Below are positions 18,027 to 25,831 of a stretch of 64,000 nucleotides of DNA, in pieces (the first letter of the stretch is position 1; every line of letters begins with the position of its first letter). Where the stretch lies: the NCBI RefSeq assembly GCF_016742135.1, contig NZ_JACVCG010000002.1, positions 248,001-312,000 of the forward strand, read 5' to 3'. Source of the stretch: Brevundimonas sp. (GTDB taxonomy: Bacteria; Pseudomonadota; Alphaproteobacteria; Caulobacterales; Caulobacteraceae). Below the pieces are notes generated by a model. That model did not search any database. It had not been told where the DNA came from and saw only the letters and a list, made by a program, of their open reading frames with translations. The position numbers and the translations under genes are program-made.

Positions 18027-18551
18027 ATGGCCCGTCTTGTCTATGGAATGAATGTCTCGCTGGACGGCTATGTCGATCACGAGAAGTTCGGACCCGATGA
18101 GGTCCTGTTTCGGCATTTCATCGAACAGGTCCGTACCTCGGCCGGCAGCATCTATGGCCGGCGCCTGTATGAGATCATGCGCTACTGGGAACAGGATGAT
18201 CCCGAGTGGACGCCGGATCTGCATGAGTTTGCGGCGGCGTGGCGCGCCGAACCCAAATGGGTCGTGTCGCGTACCCTGACGTCGGTGGGGCCCAATGCGA
18301 CGCTTGTCGCCGACGATGTGGAGGGCGTGGTGGGCCGCCTGAAGCAGGAGCGGGAGGGCGACCTCTATGTCGGCGGGCCGGTGCTGGCGCACAGTCTGAC
18401 CGGGCTGATCGATGAGTATCGCCTCTGCGTTCACCCCGTCGTGCTGGGCGGAGGCGATCCGCTGTTCGTCGGGCCCCGGCCGCCGCTGCGCCTTGTCATG
18501 CACCGCCGGATCGGCGGGGAGGCGATCGAGCTGACCTACGTCCCGGCCTAA
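18027..18551 (+). CDS. Dihydrofolate reductase-like (RibD C-terminal family) protein
   Basis: A 174-residue protein of the RibD C-terminal/DHFR-fold family. It opens with MARLVYGMNVSLDGYVD and has the IYGRRLYEIM segment, an LKQEREGDLYVGGPVL nucleotide-binding stretch and VLGGGDPLF near the end. Family members bind NADPH, but most stand-alone copies have no proven substrate. It is not a housekeeping folA or ribD, because it lacks the deaminase domain and the folate-site signature. Its stop overlaps that of the convergent pseudouridine synthase gene at 18548-18551. Confidence 0.8.
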   Translation: MARLVYGMNVSLDGYVDHEKFGPDEVLFRHFIEQVRTSAGSIYGRRLYEIMRYWEQDDPEWTPDLHEFAAAWRAEPKWVVSRTLTSVGPNATLVADDVEGVVGRLKQEREGDLYVGGPVLAHSLTGLIDEYRLCVHPVVLGGGDPLFVGPRPPLRLVMHRRIGGEAIELTYVPA

Positions 18552-19324
18552 GCGGCACCTGCGGCGCCAGATCCCGTGAGGGCCGCGCGCTCGGCGGCAG
18601 TCAGGTGACGCCAGCGGCCTTCGGGCAGGCCGTCGAGGCTGAGGGGGCCGATGTGGGTGCGCCACAGGTCCATGACGCGCAGGTCCAGCATTTCGCACAT
18701 GCGGCGGATCTGGCGGTTGCGGCCCTCGCGCAGGACGAAGCGCAGGCAGAGGGGCCCCAGCTGCTTGACCTCGGCGCGCTTCAGGGCGCGGCCGTCCAGC
18801 GACAGGCCGAAGCGTAGGCGGGCGATCTTGGAGTCCGTCAGCGTGCCGCGTACCCAGACCTGATAGGTCTTGGGCAGGTCGGCGTCGGGACCGATGACGG
18901 CCTTGGCCACCACCCCGTCGGTCGACAGGATCAGCAGGCCGCGGGAATCCTCGTCCAGCCGCCCGATCGGAGGCAGGCTGTCGCGCGAGGAGGGCAGGGG
19001 GCCGTCATCCAGTTGCGCTGCCGCCGTCAGCAGGCGGGCGGCCGGAATCTTGCCGGGCTCGGGCTGGCCCGAGACATAGCCCATGGGCTTGTGCAGCAGG
19101 ATCGTCACGGCTTCGGCCAGCTTGTCCTGTGCCGCACGGGCGAGGGTCAGGGTCTGGCCGGGCAGGATCTTGCGTCCCGCGTCCCGCACGGTTTCGCCGT
19201 CCAGCGAGACGAGGCCCTCTGCGATCAGGGCGTCGGCCTCGCGCCGCGAGGACAGGCCGGACTGGCCCATGAACTTGTTCAGGCGGACGGGCTCGGTGCC
19301 CTTATAGGTGCGGCTTAGCGACAT
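18548..19324 (-). CDS. rRNA pseudouridine synthase (RluF/RsuA group)
   Basis: Isomerises a specific uridine in rRNA. The 258-residue protein has an N-terminal S4 RNA-binding domain (VRLNKFMGQSGLSSRREADALI, residues 13-60) and the catalytic domain with Asp124 in GRLDEDSRGLLIL, then LPKTYQVWV and the closing EGRNRQIRRMCEMLDLRV. The GRLDEDS form and length fit the RluF/RluB/RsuA branch; I cannot fix which uridine it targets. It stands alone on the reverse strand, with its stop overlapping that of the upstream convergent gene. Confidence 0.9.
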   Translation of the reverse strand: MSLSRTYKGTEPVRLNKFMGQSGLSSRREADALIAEGLVSLDGETVRDAGRKILPGQTLTLARAAQDKLAEAVTILLHKPMGYVSGQPEPGKIPAARLLTAAAQLDDGPLPSSRDSLPPIGRLDEDSRGLLILSTDGVVAKAVIGPDADLPKTYQVWVRGTLTDSKIARLRFGLSLDGRALKRAEVKQLGPLCLRFVLREGRNRQIRRMCEMLDLRVMDLWRTHIGPLSLDGLPEGRWRHLTAAERAALTGSGAAGAA

Positions 19325-19397
19325 GGGGCGGGTTTATCCTGTCGCAGGACGTGCCGCCAGCGACCTGGGCATACAGGACTGAAGCCCTAACCGCGCG

Positions 19398-19425
19398 TTG
19401 ACTTTGAGTACAAGCGCCCTATATC
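19398..19425 (+). promoter_or_regulatory. Caulobacter-type housekeeping promoter
   Basis: TTGACTT at 19398-19404 and CCTATATC at 19418-19425 are separated by 13 bases. This matches the known Caulobacter sigma-73 consensus (TTGaCgS, 10-14 bases, GCtANAWC) at seven of eight -10 positions. It faces the DJ-1-like gene at 19570 and would give a leader of about 135 bases. Confidence 0.55.
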
Positions 19426-19569
19426 AAAACCCATCAATTGAACCGTGCACGCGTGGCGGCCCGTGATCCCAGATTACGGAAAATGAAGCTGTGTTTTCTG
19501 CAGTGAGCCGCTGTCCAGATTTCTCGCTGATTTCGTGGAATATGCGTGCCCATAACAGAAGGATGTGTT

Positions 19570-20067
19570 TTGAAAGCTCAAACCATCAGAAAGCCTGCTC
19601 ATCGTAATCGTTTCCAGCGCGTGCCGACACGGGCCCGCATCGGCCTGGCCATGCGCCGTGACATGAATTTCGGGCCGCTCGGCGATGTCGAACCGATGAT
19701 CCAGGCCGGTGGCCTGTCGATCGCGCCGATCTCGACCGGTGATGCCAGCCTGCACATCAACGGCGTGACGGTCCTGCCCACGGCCAGGGCCCGTGATCTG
19801 GAAAGCGGTGACCTGAAGGCGCTGGTGGTGCCGGGCGGCCATTCTGACGAGGCGGGCGACAAGGCGGTGCGCGCGCTGATCGACACGGCCCGGAGCCGGG
19901 GCGTGCCGGTCATCGCCTTTGGCGAAGGCGTGGTGCATGCGACCCGCGCGGTCGGAGCAAATCCGTCTGACTATGTGGATGCGCCGGCCGTGGTGACCGA
20001 TGGCGACGTCGTGACCATGCTGGCCGACCGGGATGCCCTGTCGGCGGCGACTGCCCGTATCGGCTGA
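19570..20067 (+). CDS. DJ-1/PfpI-like protein without the usual cysteine
   Basis: A 165-residue protein with the class I glutamine amidotransferase-like fold of the DJ-1/PfpI superfamily: IGLAMRRDMNFGPLGDVEPMIQAGG at the start, LKALVVPGGHSDEAGDKAVRALI in the middle, then GVPVIAFGEGVVHATRAVG. The nucleophile elbow, normally A-x-C-H/N-G, reads AFGEG, so the catalytic cysteine is missing. It could be a binding or structural member. TTG at 19570 is taken as the start because AGAAGGA lies six bases before it; a GTG at 19546 has no such site. A good promoter lies upstream. Confidence 0.68.
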   Translation: MKAQTIRKPAHRNRFQRVPTRARIGLAMRRDMNFGPLGDVEPMIQAGGLSIAPISTGDASLHINGVTVLPTARARDLESGDLKALVVPGGHSDEAGDKAVRALIDTARSRGVPVIAFGEGVVHATRAVGANPSDYVDAPAVVTDGDVVTMLADRDALSAATARIG

Positions 20068-20075
20068 AGGGGCGT

Positions 20076-20702
20076 TCAGAGCGTACGGAAGAGGAGGCCG
20101 AGGTTGTTGGCGGGCAGGGCGGCGCGACGCGTCAGTCTCAATCCGTTCGACCGGGCCTCTGACACGACGTCTTCGAGGGCGCGCAGACCCCACGCCGGGT
20201 CGCGCGCCCTCAGGCTTTCATGGAAGGCCAGATTGCTGGCCGCGGTTTCGAAGTCGGCCTCGAAATAGGGGCCATAAAGGGCCAGCAGGCCACCCGGCCG
20301 GACCAGCCGCTCGCCCGCCAGCTTCATCAGACCCACGGTCGCAGACCAGGGGCTGATGTGGATCATGTTGATGCACAACACGACATCGAACGGGCCGTCC
20401 GGCCAGGTCGCGGCGTCAGCGGCGTCCAGCCGGACGGGGGGCAGGAAGTTGTCGGGGCCATGGGCGGCCCGCCAGCCCGCGAGAGCCCGTACCGCATCGT
20501 CACTGAAGTCGGTGGGCAGGACGCTCAGGCCCGGATGGGCCCGGGCGAGGGCCAGGCCGTGGCCGCCGGTGCCGGTCGCGACTTCCAGCAGCCGTCCGGT
20601 CTCGGGAAGGTGCGGGACGAGGAACTTGAGGATATGCGGTAGGTTTCGTTCGCCAGCCGGGGTTAACAGGGCCGGATCGTGTGCAGCGTTGCCGTTCGTC
20701 AA
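20076..20702 (-). CDS. DUF938 family SAM-dependent methyltransferase
   Basis: A 208-residue predicted class I methyltransferase. SAM-binding motif I is LLEVATGTGGHGLALA (about residues 38-53), followed by the acidic LPTDFSDDAV and the post-motif FDVVLCINMIHISPW. The opening PALLTPAGERNLPHIL matches DUF938 proteins. No substrate is known for the family. The start codon lies next to a run of A residues and 28 bases from a perfect palindrome (20731-20742) shared with pckG, which is transcribed in the opposite direction. Confidence 0.83.
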   Translation of the reverse strand: MTNGNAAHDPALLTPAGERNLPHILKFLVPHLPETGRLLEVATGTGGHGLALARAHPGLSVLPTDFSDDAVRALAGWRAAHGPDNFLPPVRLDAADAATWPDGPFDVVLCINMIHISPWSATVGLMKLAGERLVRPGGLLALYGPYFEADFETAASNLAFHESLRARDPAWGLRALEDVVSEARSNGLRLTRRAALPANNLGLLFRTL

Positions 20703-20730
20703 AAAAAATCTCCATCACATCCGTGCCCGA

Positions 20731-20742
20731 AGTAACCGGTTA
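20731..20742. promoter_or_regulatory. Perfect 12-base palindrome upstream of pckG
   Basis: GTAACCGGTTAC, flanked by A on both sides, lies in the 216-base region between the divergent methyltransferase and pckG genes. A centre of CG inside TAAnCGnTTA is typical of LacI/GalR-family operators, which often control carbon metabolism genes. No LacI-type regulator is encoded nearby, so the regulator is unknown. Confidence 0.5.
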
Positions 20743-20918
20743 CAGCCATGCGGCGTGCCCGGACCGGGCGCGTTGTGTGGCATGGGCGGTCAAAACTTGC
20801 AGCAGTTGACCTTGCGTCCAGACGGTGTTTTGAGCGTGTAACAGAGCGTGATCGTCGCGCTCACTGGGGGCAGTCCGGCGAAGATCGGCGCTCCCGTCTG
20901 ACGTTCAGGAGCGCATAA

Positions 20919-22766
20919 ATGGCCCAATCCCCCGTTGCCGGGCTGCACCCGGCCCCGACCCGTCATGCCAAGCTGGTGGCCTGGGTGGAGGAGATCGCCC
21001 GGCTGACGAAGCCTGCGCGCGTGCACTGGTGCGACGGCTCGGAGAGCGAGAAGGCGGCGATCGTCGCCGATCTGATCGACAAGGGCACGCTCAGGGCGCT
21101 GGACCCGGTCAAGCGTCCGGGCAGCTATTATGCCGCCTCGGACCCGCGCGATGTGGCGCGCGTCGAAAGCCGGACCTTCATCTGTCCCGCGGATCCGAAG
21201 GACGCGGGTCCCACGAACAACTGGGCCGAGCCCACCGAGATGCGGGCGCGCCTGAACGGCCTGTTCGACGGCTGCATGGCCGGGCGGACCATGTATGTGG
21301 TGCCGTTCTGCATGGGGCCGCTGGGCTCGGAGATCAGCGCGCTGGGCGTCGAGATCACCGACAGCGGCTATGTCGCCGTGTCGATGGGCATCATGACCCG
21401 CATGGGCAAGGATGCGCTGGACGCCCTGGGAGACGACGGGACCTTCGTGCCGGCCGTCCATACGCTGGGGGCGCCGCTGACCGAGGGTCAGGCCGATGTG
21501 CCCTGGCCCTGCAATGACGACAAATGGATCGTGCACTTCCCCGAGACGCGGGAAATCTGGTCCTATGGCTCGGGCTATGGCGGCAACGCCCTGCTGGGCA
21601 AGAAATGCTATGCGCTGCGGATCGCCTCGGTCATGGCCCGCGACGAAGGCTGGCTGGCCGAGCACATGCTGATCCTGAAGCTGACCGATCCGCAGGACCG
21701 GGTGAAATATGTGGCCGCAGCCTTCCCGTCCGCGTGCGGGAAGACCAATCTGGCCATGCTGCAGCCGTCGATCCCCGGCTGGAAGGCCGAGACAGTCGGC
21801 GACGACATCGCCTGGATGCGGTTCGGGGATGATGGGCGGCTGTATGCGGTGAACCCGGAGGCGGGCTTCTTTGGCGTGGCGCCGGGCACAAGCCGCAACA
21901 CCAACAAGAATGCGCTGGAGACGCTGGCCACCAACACCATCTTCACCAATGTGGCGCTGACGGCCGACAATGATGTGTGGTGGGAGGGCCTGACGAAGGA
22001 GGCCCCTGCCGGTCTGACCAACTGGAAGGGCCAGCCGCACGATCCCGCCTCGGGCGAGCCTGCGGCCCATCCGAATGCCCGCTTTGCCGCCCCGGCCAGC
22101 CAGTGCCCGACCATCGCCCCCGAGTGGGAAGACCCCAAGGGCGTGCCGATCGACGCCATCCTGTTCGGTGGGCGCCGCGCGTCGGCCGTGCCGCTGGTGA
22201 CCGAGGCGTTCGACTGGGAGCACGGGGTGTTCCTGGGCTCGACCGTGGCGTCGGAAGGCACGGCGGCGGCCGAGAACAAGGTCGGCGAGCTGCGCCGCGA
22301 CCCGTTCGCCATGCTGCCGTTCTGCGGCTACAACATGGGGGACTATTTCGCCCACTGGCTGGCCATGGGCGGAAAGAGCGACCCGGCGAAACTGCCGCGC
22401 TTCTACTTCGTCAACTGGTTCCGCAAGGGATCGGACGGCAAGTTCGTCTGGCCGGGCTTTGGCGACAACGCCCGGGTTCTGAAGTGGATCAGCGAGCGGC
22501 TGAACGGCGAGGCCGGGGCAGTCGAGACGCCGGTCGGCCGGGTGCCGACGCGCGAGTCGCTGGATCTGGACGGGCTGGACCTGTCGGAGACCGATCTGGC
22601 CACCCTGCTGGATGTCGATGTCGAGGTCTGGACCGAGGAGGCCTCGCGCATCCCGGCCTTTTTCGAGACCTTCGAGGATCGCATGCCGAAGGCCCTGTGG
22701 GATCAGCTGAAGGCGCTGGAGCAGCGGCTGTCCGAGGCCCGCAGCGCCGCCATGGCCGCCGAATAG
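20919..22766 (+). CDS. pckG: Phosphoenolpyruvate carboxykinase (GTP)
   Basis: Converts oxaloacetate and GTP to phosphoenolpyruvate, CO2 and GDP, the entry step of gluconeogenesis from TCA intermediates. The 615-residue length and motifs are those of the GTP-dependent family, not the ATP type: [12 protein letters not shown], the [13 protein letters not shown]-loop (catalytic Cys), the [10 protein letters not shown] metal site and [14 protein letters not shown] [20 protein letters not shown] lies about 8 bases before the ATG. A palindrome upstream may mediate carbon control. The 3' end adjoins a possible RNA structure that reaches the next gene's start codon. Confidence 0.96.
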   Translation: MAQSPVAGLHPAPTRHAKLVAWVEEIARLTKPARVHWCDGSESEKAAIVADLIDKGTLRALDPVKRPGSYYAASDPRDVARVESRTFICPADPKDAGPTNNWAEPTEMRARLNGLFDGCMAGRTMYVVPFCMGPLGSEISALGVEITDSGYVAVSMGIMTRMGKDALDALGDDGTFVPAVHTLGAPLTEGQADVPWPCNDDKWIVHFPETREIWSYGSGYGGNALLGKKCYALRIASVMARDEGWLAEHMLILKLTDPQDRVKYVAAAFPSACGKTNLAMLQPSIPGWKAETVGDDIAWMRFGDDGRLYAVNPEAGFFGVAPGTSRNTNKNALETLATNTIFTNVALTADNDVWWEGLTKEAPAGLTNWKGQPHDPASGEPAAHPNARFAAPASQCPTIAPEWEDPKGVPIDAILFGGRRASAVPLVTEAFDWEHGVFLGSTVASEGTAAAENKVGELRRDPFAMLPFCGYNMGDYFAHWLAMGGKSDPAKLPRFYFVNWFRKGSDGKFVWPGFGDNARVLKWISERLNGEAGAVETPVGRVPTRESLDLDGLDLSETDLATLLDVDVEVWTEEASRIPAFFETFEDRMPKALWDQLKALEQRLSEARSAAMAAE

Positions 22767-22820
22767 GTCACGTCCCCGCTTGATTTCGGGACGCGCCCGG
22801 TCGATGCACCGGGCGTGACC
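22764..22820 (+). promoter_or_regulatory. Possible RNA structure spanning the pckG stop and next start codon
   Basis: GGTCACG beginning at the last base of the pckG stop codon (22766-22772) is complementary to CGTGACC (22814-22820), which contains the GTG start of the next gene. Enclosed are TCCC/GGGA and GCCCGGT/ACCGGGC (22795-22801 with 22808-22814). The outer helix and the extended inner hairpin compete for bases 22814-22815. This could couple translation of the two genes; it could also be chance in GC-rich DNA. Confidence 0.35.
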
Positions 22821-23771
22821 TCCTCTTGCGACATTGCCGTGATCGGCGCGGGCGTGCTGGGCCTCAGCGTCGCCGCAGAGGCGCGCGCGCACGGGCGGGA
22901 GGTGTGCGTCATCGACCCGGGCGGCGCCAATGCCTCGTCAGTGGCGGCCGGCATGATCGCGCCGGCGATGGAGAGCTTGCTGGACCCCTGGCAGGCCGAT
23001 CCGGTGGGGCGGGCCGTCGTGCTGCGGCAGGCCCGCGATCTGTGGCCGGACTTTGCCGCCCGCCATGGTGTCGAGCTGATCCGTGACGGGGCGGACTGGA
23101 TCGGCGACGACGCGGACAGGGTGATGGCCCGGCTGGCGGGGCTGGGCTTTGCCGCGGAGCGGACGGAGACCGGGGCCTTTACCCCGGAGGACTGGCGAGT
23201 CGATCCGGTCGCGGCGCTGGGAGCGCTCGGCCGGGGCGTCGAACGGTTGGAGGGCCGGGTCGCCGTGGTGCAGGCGCAAGGGGAGGCGTGGCTGCTCACG
23301 CTGGCCGACGGGGCCGGCGTTTCTGCGCGGGCAGTGGTGCTGGCGTGCGGGACGACCTTTCCCGAAATGCCCGAGGCGGTGCGGCGGGCGGTGGATGGGG
23401 TCCAGGCGATCGGCGGGCGACTGGCGTATACGCCCCGGCGGCTGGTCGTACGCCCGGCGCGGTTCGTCGGCGGCTATGCGGTGCCGCTGGGCGAGGGCAC
23501 GGTGATCGGCGCGACCATGGAGGCAGGCGGGCTGCTGGCCGACGCCTCGGCCCTGCAGGACGCGCTTCTGGAGCGGGCGCGACAGGCCCTGGGTCTGACG
23601 GAGATCGGCCCGGTGGAATGGCGGATGGGGCTCAGGGGCGCGACCGCCGATGGCCTGCCTCTGACCGGTGAGGTCCTGCCTCGCTTTCACCTGGCCCTGG
23701 CCCCGCGTCGCAACGGCTGGCTGATGGCGCCGGAGGTGGCGCGGAAGACGGTCGAGGCCGTTCAGGGATAG
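22815..23771 (+). CDS. FAD-dependent oxidoreductase (DAO/ThiO-like)
   Basis: A 318-residue flavoenzyme of the D-amino-acid oxidase superfamily. The N-terminal dinucleotide-binding motif is VIGAGVLGLSVAAEA with an acidic residue at the end of strand 2 (CVIDPGG). Then come ASSVAAGMIAP, an ARAVVLACGTTFPE segment and the C-terminal GATADGLPLTG and NGWLMAPEVA. The set resembles glycine oxidase ThiO, which supplies dehydroglycine for thiamine synthesis, but no other thi gene is adjacent. The start is GTG with no visible Shine-Dalgarno sequence, 48 bases after pckG, and is buried in a possible RNA helix. Confidence 0.8.
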   Translation: MTSSCDIAVIGAGVLGLSVAAEARAHGREVCVIDPGGANASSVAAGMIAPAMESLLDPWQADPVGRAVVLRQARDLWPDFAARHGVELIRDGADWIGDDADRVMARLAGLGFAAERTETGAFTPEDWRVDPVAALGALGRGVERLEGRVAVVQAQGEAWLLTLADGAGVSARAVVLACGTTFPEMPEAVRRAVDGVQAIGGRLAYTPRRLVVRPARFVGGYAVPLGEGTVIGATMEAGGLLADASALQDALLERARQALGLTEIGPVEWRMGLRGATADGLPLTGEVLPRFHLALAPRRNGWLMAPEVARKTVEAVQG

Positions 23772-23848
23772 CGCCGGTTGGCCTGAGGGCTGCTTCATGA
23801 TAGGGAACCCGGGACGAGACCAGCCATTAGACATGGGGAGATATGCAC

Positions 23849-23989
23849 ATGACCCACGACCAGACTCACGAGATCGACACCGAGGTTCAGGACATGCAAT
23901 CCTGGACCGCGCCGACGCTGACCCGGCTGGAGATGGAAGACGCCGAGGCAGGGCCCGCCGGCCTGACGGATGCCGGGATCTTTTCCTGA
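23849..23989 (+). CDS. 46-residue peptide resembling a RiPP (lasso-type) precursor
   Basis: GGGGAGA (23835-23841) stands seven bases before the ATG at 23849, and a strong terminator begins 30 bases after the stop, so this looks like a complete one-gene transcript. The product has an acidic leader-like N-terminus, then WTAPTLTRLEMED and a short Gly/Ala tail ending TDAGIFS. The W-x2-P-x-L core followed by a small-residue C-terminus resembles the leader motif (Y/W-x2-P-x-L-x3-G, Thr before the core) of lasso and related ribosomal peptides recognised by PqqD-like proteins. No B or C maturation enzyme is encoded nearby. Coding status is likely; the RiPP link is inference. Confidence 0.6.
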   Translation: MTHDQTHEIDTEVQDMQSWTAPTLTRLEMEDAEAGPAGLTDAGIFS

Positions 23990-24018
23990 CCACCGGACAG
24001 GCATCGGATGGATGATCA

Positions 24019-24048
24019 GGGGCCGCCTGGAATGGGCGGCCCCTTTTT
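24019..24048 (+). terminator. Strong intrinsic terminator after the small peptide gene
   Basis: A 9-bp perfect stem GGGGCCGCC/GGCGGCCCC with a seven-base loop, followed directly by TTTTT. It serves the forward-strand peptide gene; the reverse side lacks a T-run. Confidence 0.85.
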
Positions 24049-24055
24049 CGTGTCG

Positions 24056-24796
24056 CTAGCCTTCGGGCAGGGTGAAGCGGATGCCGACGGTGACGCGGGC
24101 GCCGCCGACGGCCTGCCCGTCCACGGTGCGCGGGCTCATGCGGAAGTCGCGCGACAGCCGGGTCGCCGCGCGGCCAAAGCCGTAACCGCCGGGGGTTTCG
24201 CTTAGCACCTGACAGTCGGTCAGGGTGCCGTTGACGCGCACGGTGCAGCTGAGCGTGGCCGAACCGGTCACGTTCGCCTGTATGGCCCGCTCGGGATAGG
24301 CGCGCATCAGGGCCTCGCCCGTGGGTTTGCGCACCCAGTCCGGGTCGGTGATGACGGGGGGCCCCGCCGACACGGCCTCGGTCGGCGTCGTCCCGGTGCC
24401 GGCCGGTGTCGGGTTCGGGATCAGCTGGGTCAGGGTGACGGCTGGACCGGTCGCAGGAGTGGGCGTGTCCGGAATGACGACGGTCAGCGACTCGGTCGCC
24501 GGAACGGTCAGGGTCGGACGGTGAATCGGAGGGTTCGGGGCCGGCGGTTCGGGCGCGACCTCCAGCAGCGGCGGGGGCCGCTGGTAGAACTCGAGCTTGA
24601 TCGTCGAGTCGGGCGTGGAGGGTGCACTCACAGGTAGTTCGAAGCGCTGGTGGTAGAGGGCGATACCGAGGCCGACATGGGCAGCCAGCACGATCGCCAG
24701 TGCGGTCAGGGTGGTGGGGGTCAGTTTCCGGCGCGGCGTTTCCCCATAGTCGAGGGGGCTGACCAGACCGGGGCCACCGGCGTGAGTCATCATCAT
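24056..24796 (-). CDS. TonB family energy transducer
   Basis: TonB couples the ExbB/ExbD proton motor to outer-membrane receptors. The 246-residue protein has a cytoplasmic start, one transmembrane helix (TALAIVLAAHVGLGIALY, with the His typical of TonB anchors), a long Pro-rich periplasmic linker (PPPLLEVAPEPPAPNPPIHRP) and a C-terminal TonB domain: YPERAIQANVTGSATLSCTVRVNGTLTDC, later YGFGRAATRLSRDF. AGGGAGAG before the first of three ATG codons at 24796 favours that start. No exbBD genes are adjacent. The 3' end faces the peptide gene's terminator. Confidence 0.85.
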   Translation of the reverse strand: MMMTHAGGPGLVSPLDYGETPRRKLTPTTLTALAIVLAAHVGLGIALYHQRFELPVSAPSTPDSTIKLEFYQRPPPLLEVAPEPPAPNPPIHRPTLTVPATESLTVVIPDTPTPATGPAVTLTQLIPNPTPAGTGTTPTEAVSAGPPVITDPDWVRKPTGEALMRAYPERAIQANVTGSATLSCTVRVNGTLTDCQVLSETPGGYGFGRAATRLSRDFRMSPRTVDGQAVGGARVTVGIRFTLPEG

Positions 24797-24905
24797 GAAC
24801 GTCTCTCCCTTATGCCGTCCCCACAGCACACCCTGAGGTGAGGGGGCGCTTCCCTTGCGGCAAGTTTAAGGCGCATCTGACCAGCGGCGATCACGGTTCG
24901 GGGAG

Positions 24906-24920
24906 TTAAGATTCAATTAA
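24906..24920 (+). promoter_or_regulatory. CtrA-type box containing a CcrM methylation site
   Basis: TTAAGATTCAATTAACC is an exact TTAA-N7-TTAAC box, the binding consensus of the cell-cycle regulator CtrA in Caulobacter. Its spacer holds GATTC, a GANTC site for the CcrM methyltransferase. It lies 24 bases before the ATG of the lytic transglycosylase gene. If it occupies the -35 region, transcription would start at or next to that ATG, which also lacks a Shine-Dalgarno sequence. Confidence 0.7.
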
Positions 24921-24944
24921 CCATGTCAGCCCAGCCTTCCGCTC

Positions 24945-25733
24945 ATGTCGATCAGTGCGATTCCCTCCCAGGGTGGCGTCGAGGTGGCCATAAGGCGCGC
25001 CTCGGCCTCGACGGGCGTGGACTTCGATTTCCTGATGAAGACGGCCCAGCGTGAAAGCGCCATGAATCCATCGGCCCGGGCCCGGACATCCTCGGCGGCG
25101 GGGCTGTTTCAGTTCATCGAGCAGACCTGGCTGGCGACGCTCAAGCAACACGGCGGCAAACACGGCTATGGCCAGTACGCGGACCTGATCTACAAGGGGC
25201 AGGACGGTCGCTGGCGCGTGGACGGCGCGGCGCGGAACGTGGTGCTGGATCTGCGCTATGATCCCGTCGCGGCCTCGGCCATGGCGGGGGAGCTGACGGC
25301 CTCGAACGCGGCCTATCTACGTGGACGGATCGGACGCGAGCCCACGGCCGGCGACCTTTATGCCGCGCACTTTCTGGGACCGGCGGGGGCCGCCCGGCTG
25401 ATCGACGCGGTGCAGACCAGGCCCGGTGCCAGCGCGGCGGCCCTGTTTCCGGAGGCGGCGTCGGCGAACCGGTCCATCTTTTACCGGGATGGACGTCCAG
25501 CCACCGTGGGCGAGGTCTATGCCAATCTGACCAGCAAGGCGGGGCAGGGCATGCCCGCCCTGCCGTCCTCGGCACCGGTGGTCGACCCCCTGTCGCCGAA
25601 GGATCGGATGATCGCCGACCAGATGGATCGCATGCGTCAGGACCAGAGTCTGCTGGCGCTGTTGCTGGGTCAGGAAGGCGAGGAGGGCAATGCCGGCTTC
25701 CTGCGGGCGTTTGTCGGGACCGCGGACGCCTGA
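24945..25733 (+). CDS. Lytic transglycosylase (SLT domain), probable cell-cycle gene
   Basis: A 262-residue peptidoglycan lytic transglycosylase. The SLT fold covers about residues 10-150: FDFLMKTAQRESAMNP with the catalytic Glu, then SSAAGLFQFIEQTWL and DLYAAHFLGPAGAARL. The C-terminal third is less conserved and includes PVVDPLSPKDRMI, so the enzyme may be of the type that opens the wall for flagella or pili. No signal peptide is evident, as for some flagellum-linked forms. A perfect CtrA box lies 24 bases upstream and no ribosome binding site is visible, so a leaderless mRNA is possible. A DUF2336 gene follows on the same strand. Confidence 0.8.
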   Translation: MSISAIPSQGGVEVAIRRASASTGVDFDFLMKTAQRESAMNPSARARTSSAAGLFQFIEQTWLATLKQHGGKHGYGQYADLIYKGQDGRWRVDGAARNVVLDLRYDPVAASAMAGELTASNAAYLRGRIGREPTAGDLYAAHFLGPAGAARLIDAVQTRPGASAAALFPEAASANRSIFYRDGRPATVGEVYANLTSKAGQGMPALPSSAPVVDPLSPKDRMIADQMDRMRQDQSLLALLLGQEGEEGNAGFLRAFVGTADA

Positions 25734-25831
25734 GCCGGCCCGGTTGGTAAACCGTGCATTAAGCCTGTCCACGGCATGCTTCGGGACGGGAATCGGCGCA
25801 CACCGGTTCGTACAGACAAGCTGAGTCCGAC

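Noticed and set aside
20790..22892. A 700-codon open frame antisense to pckG
   Set aside because: It mirrors a certain gene and has no domain features or ribosome binding site.
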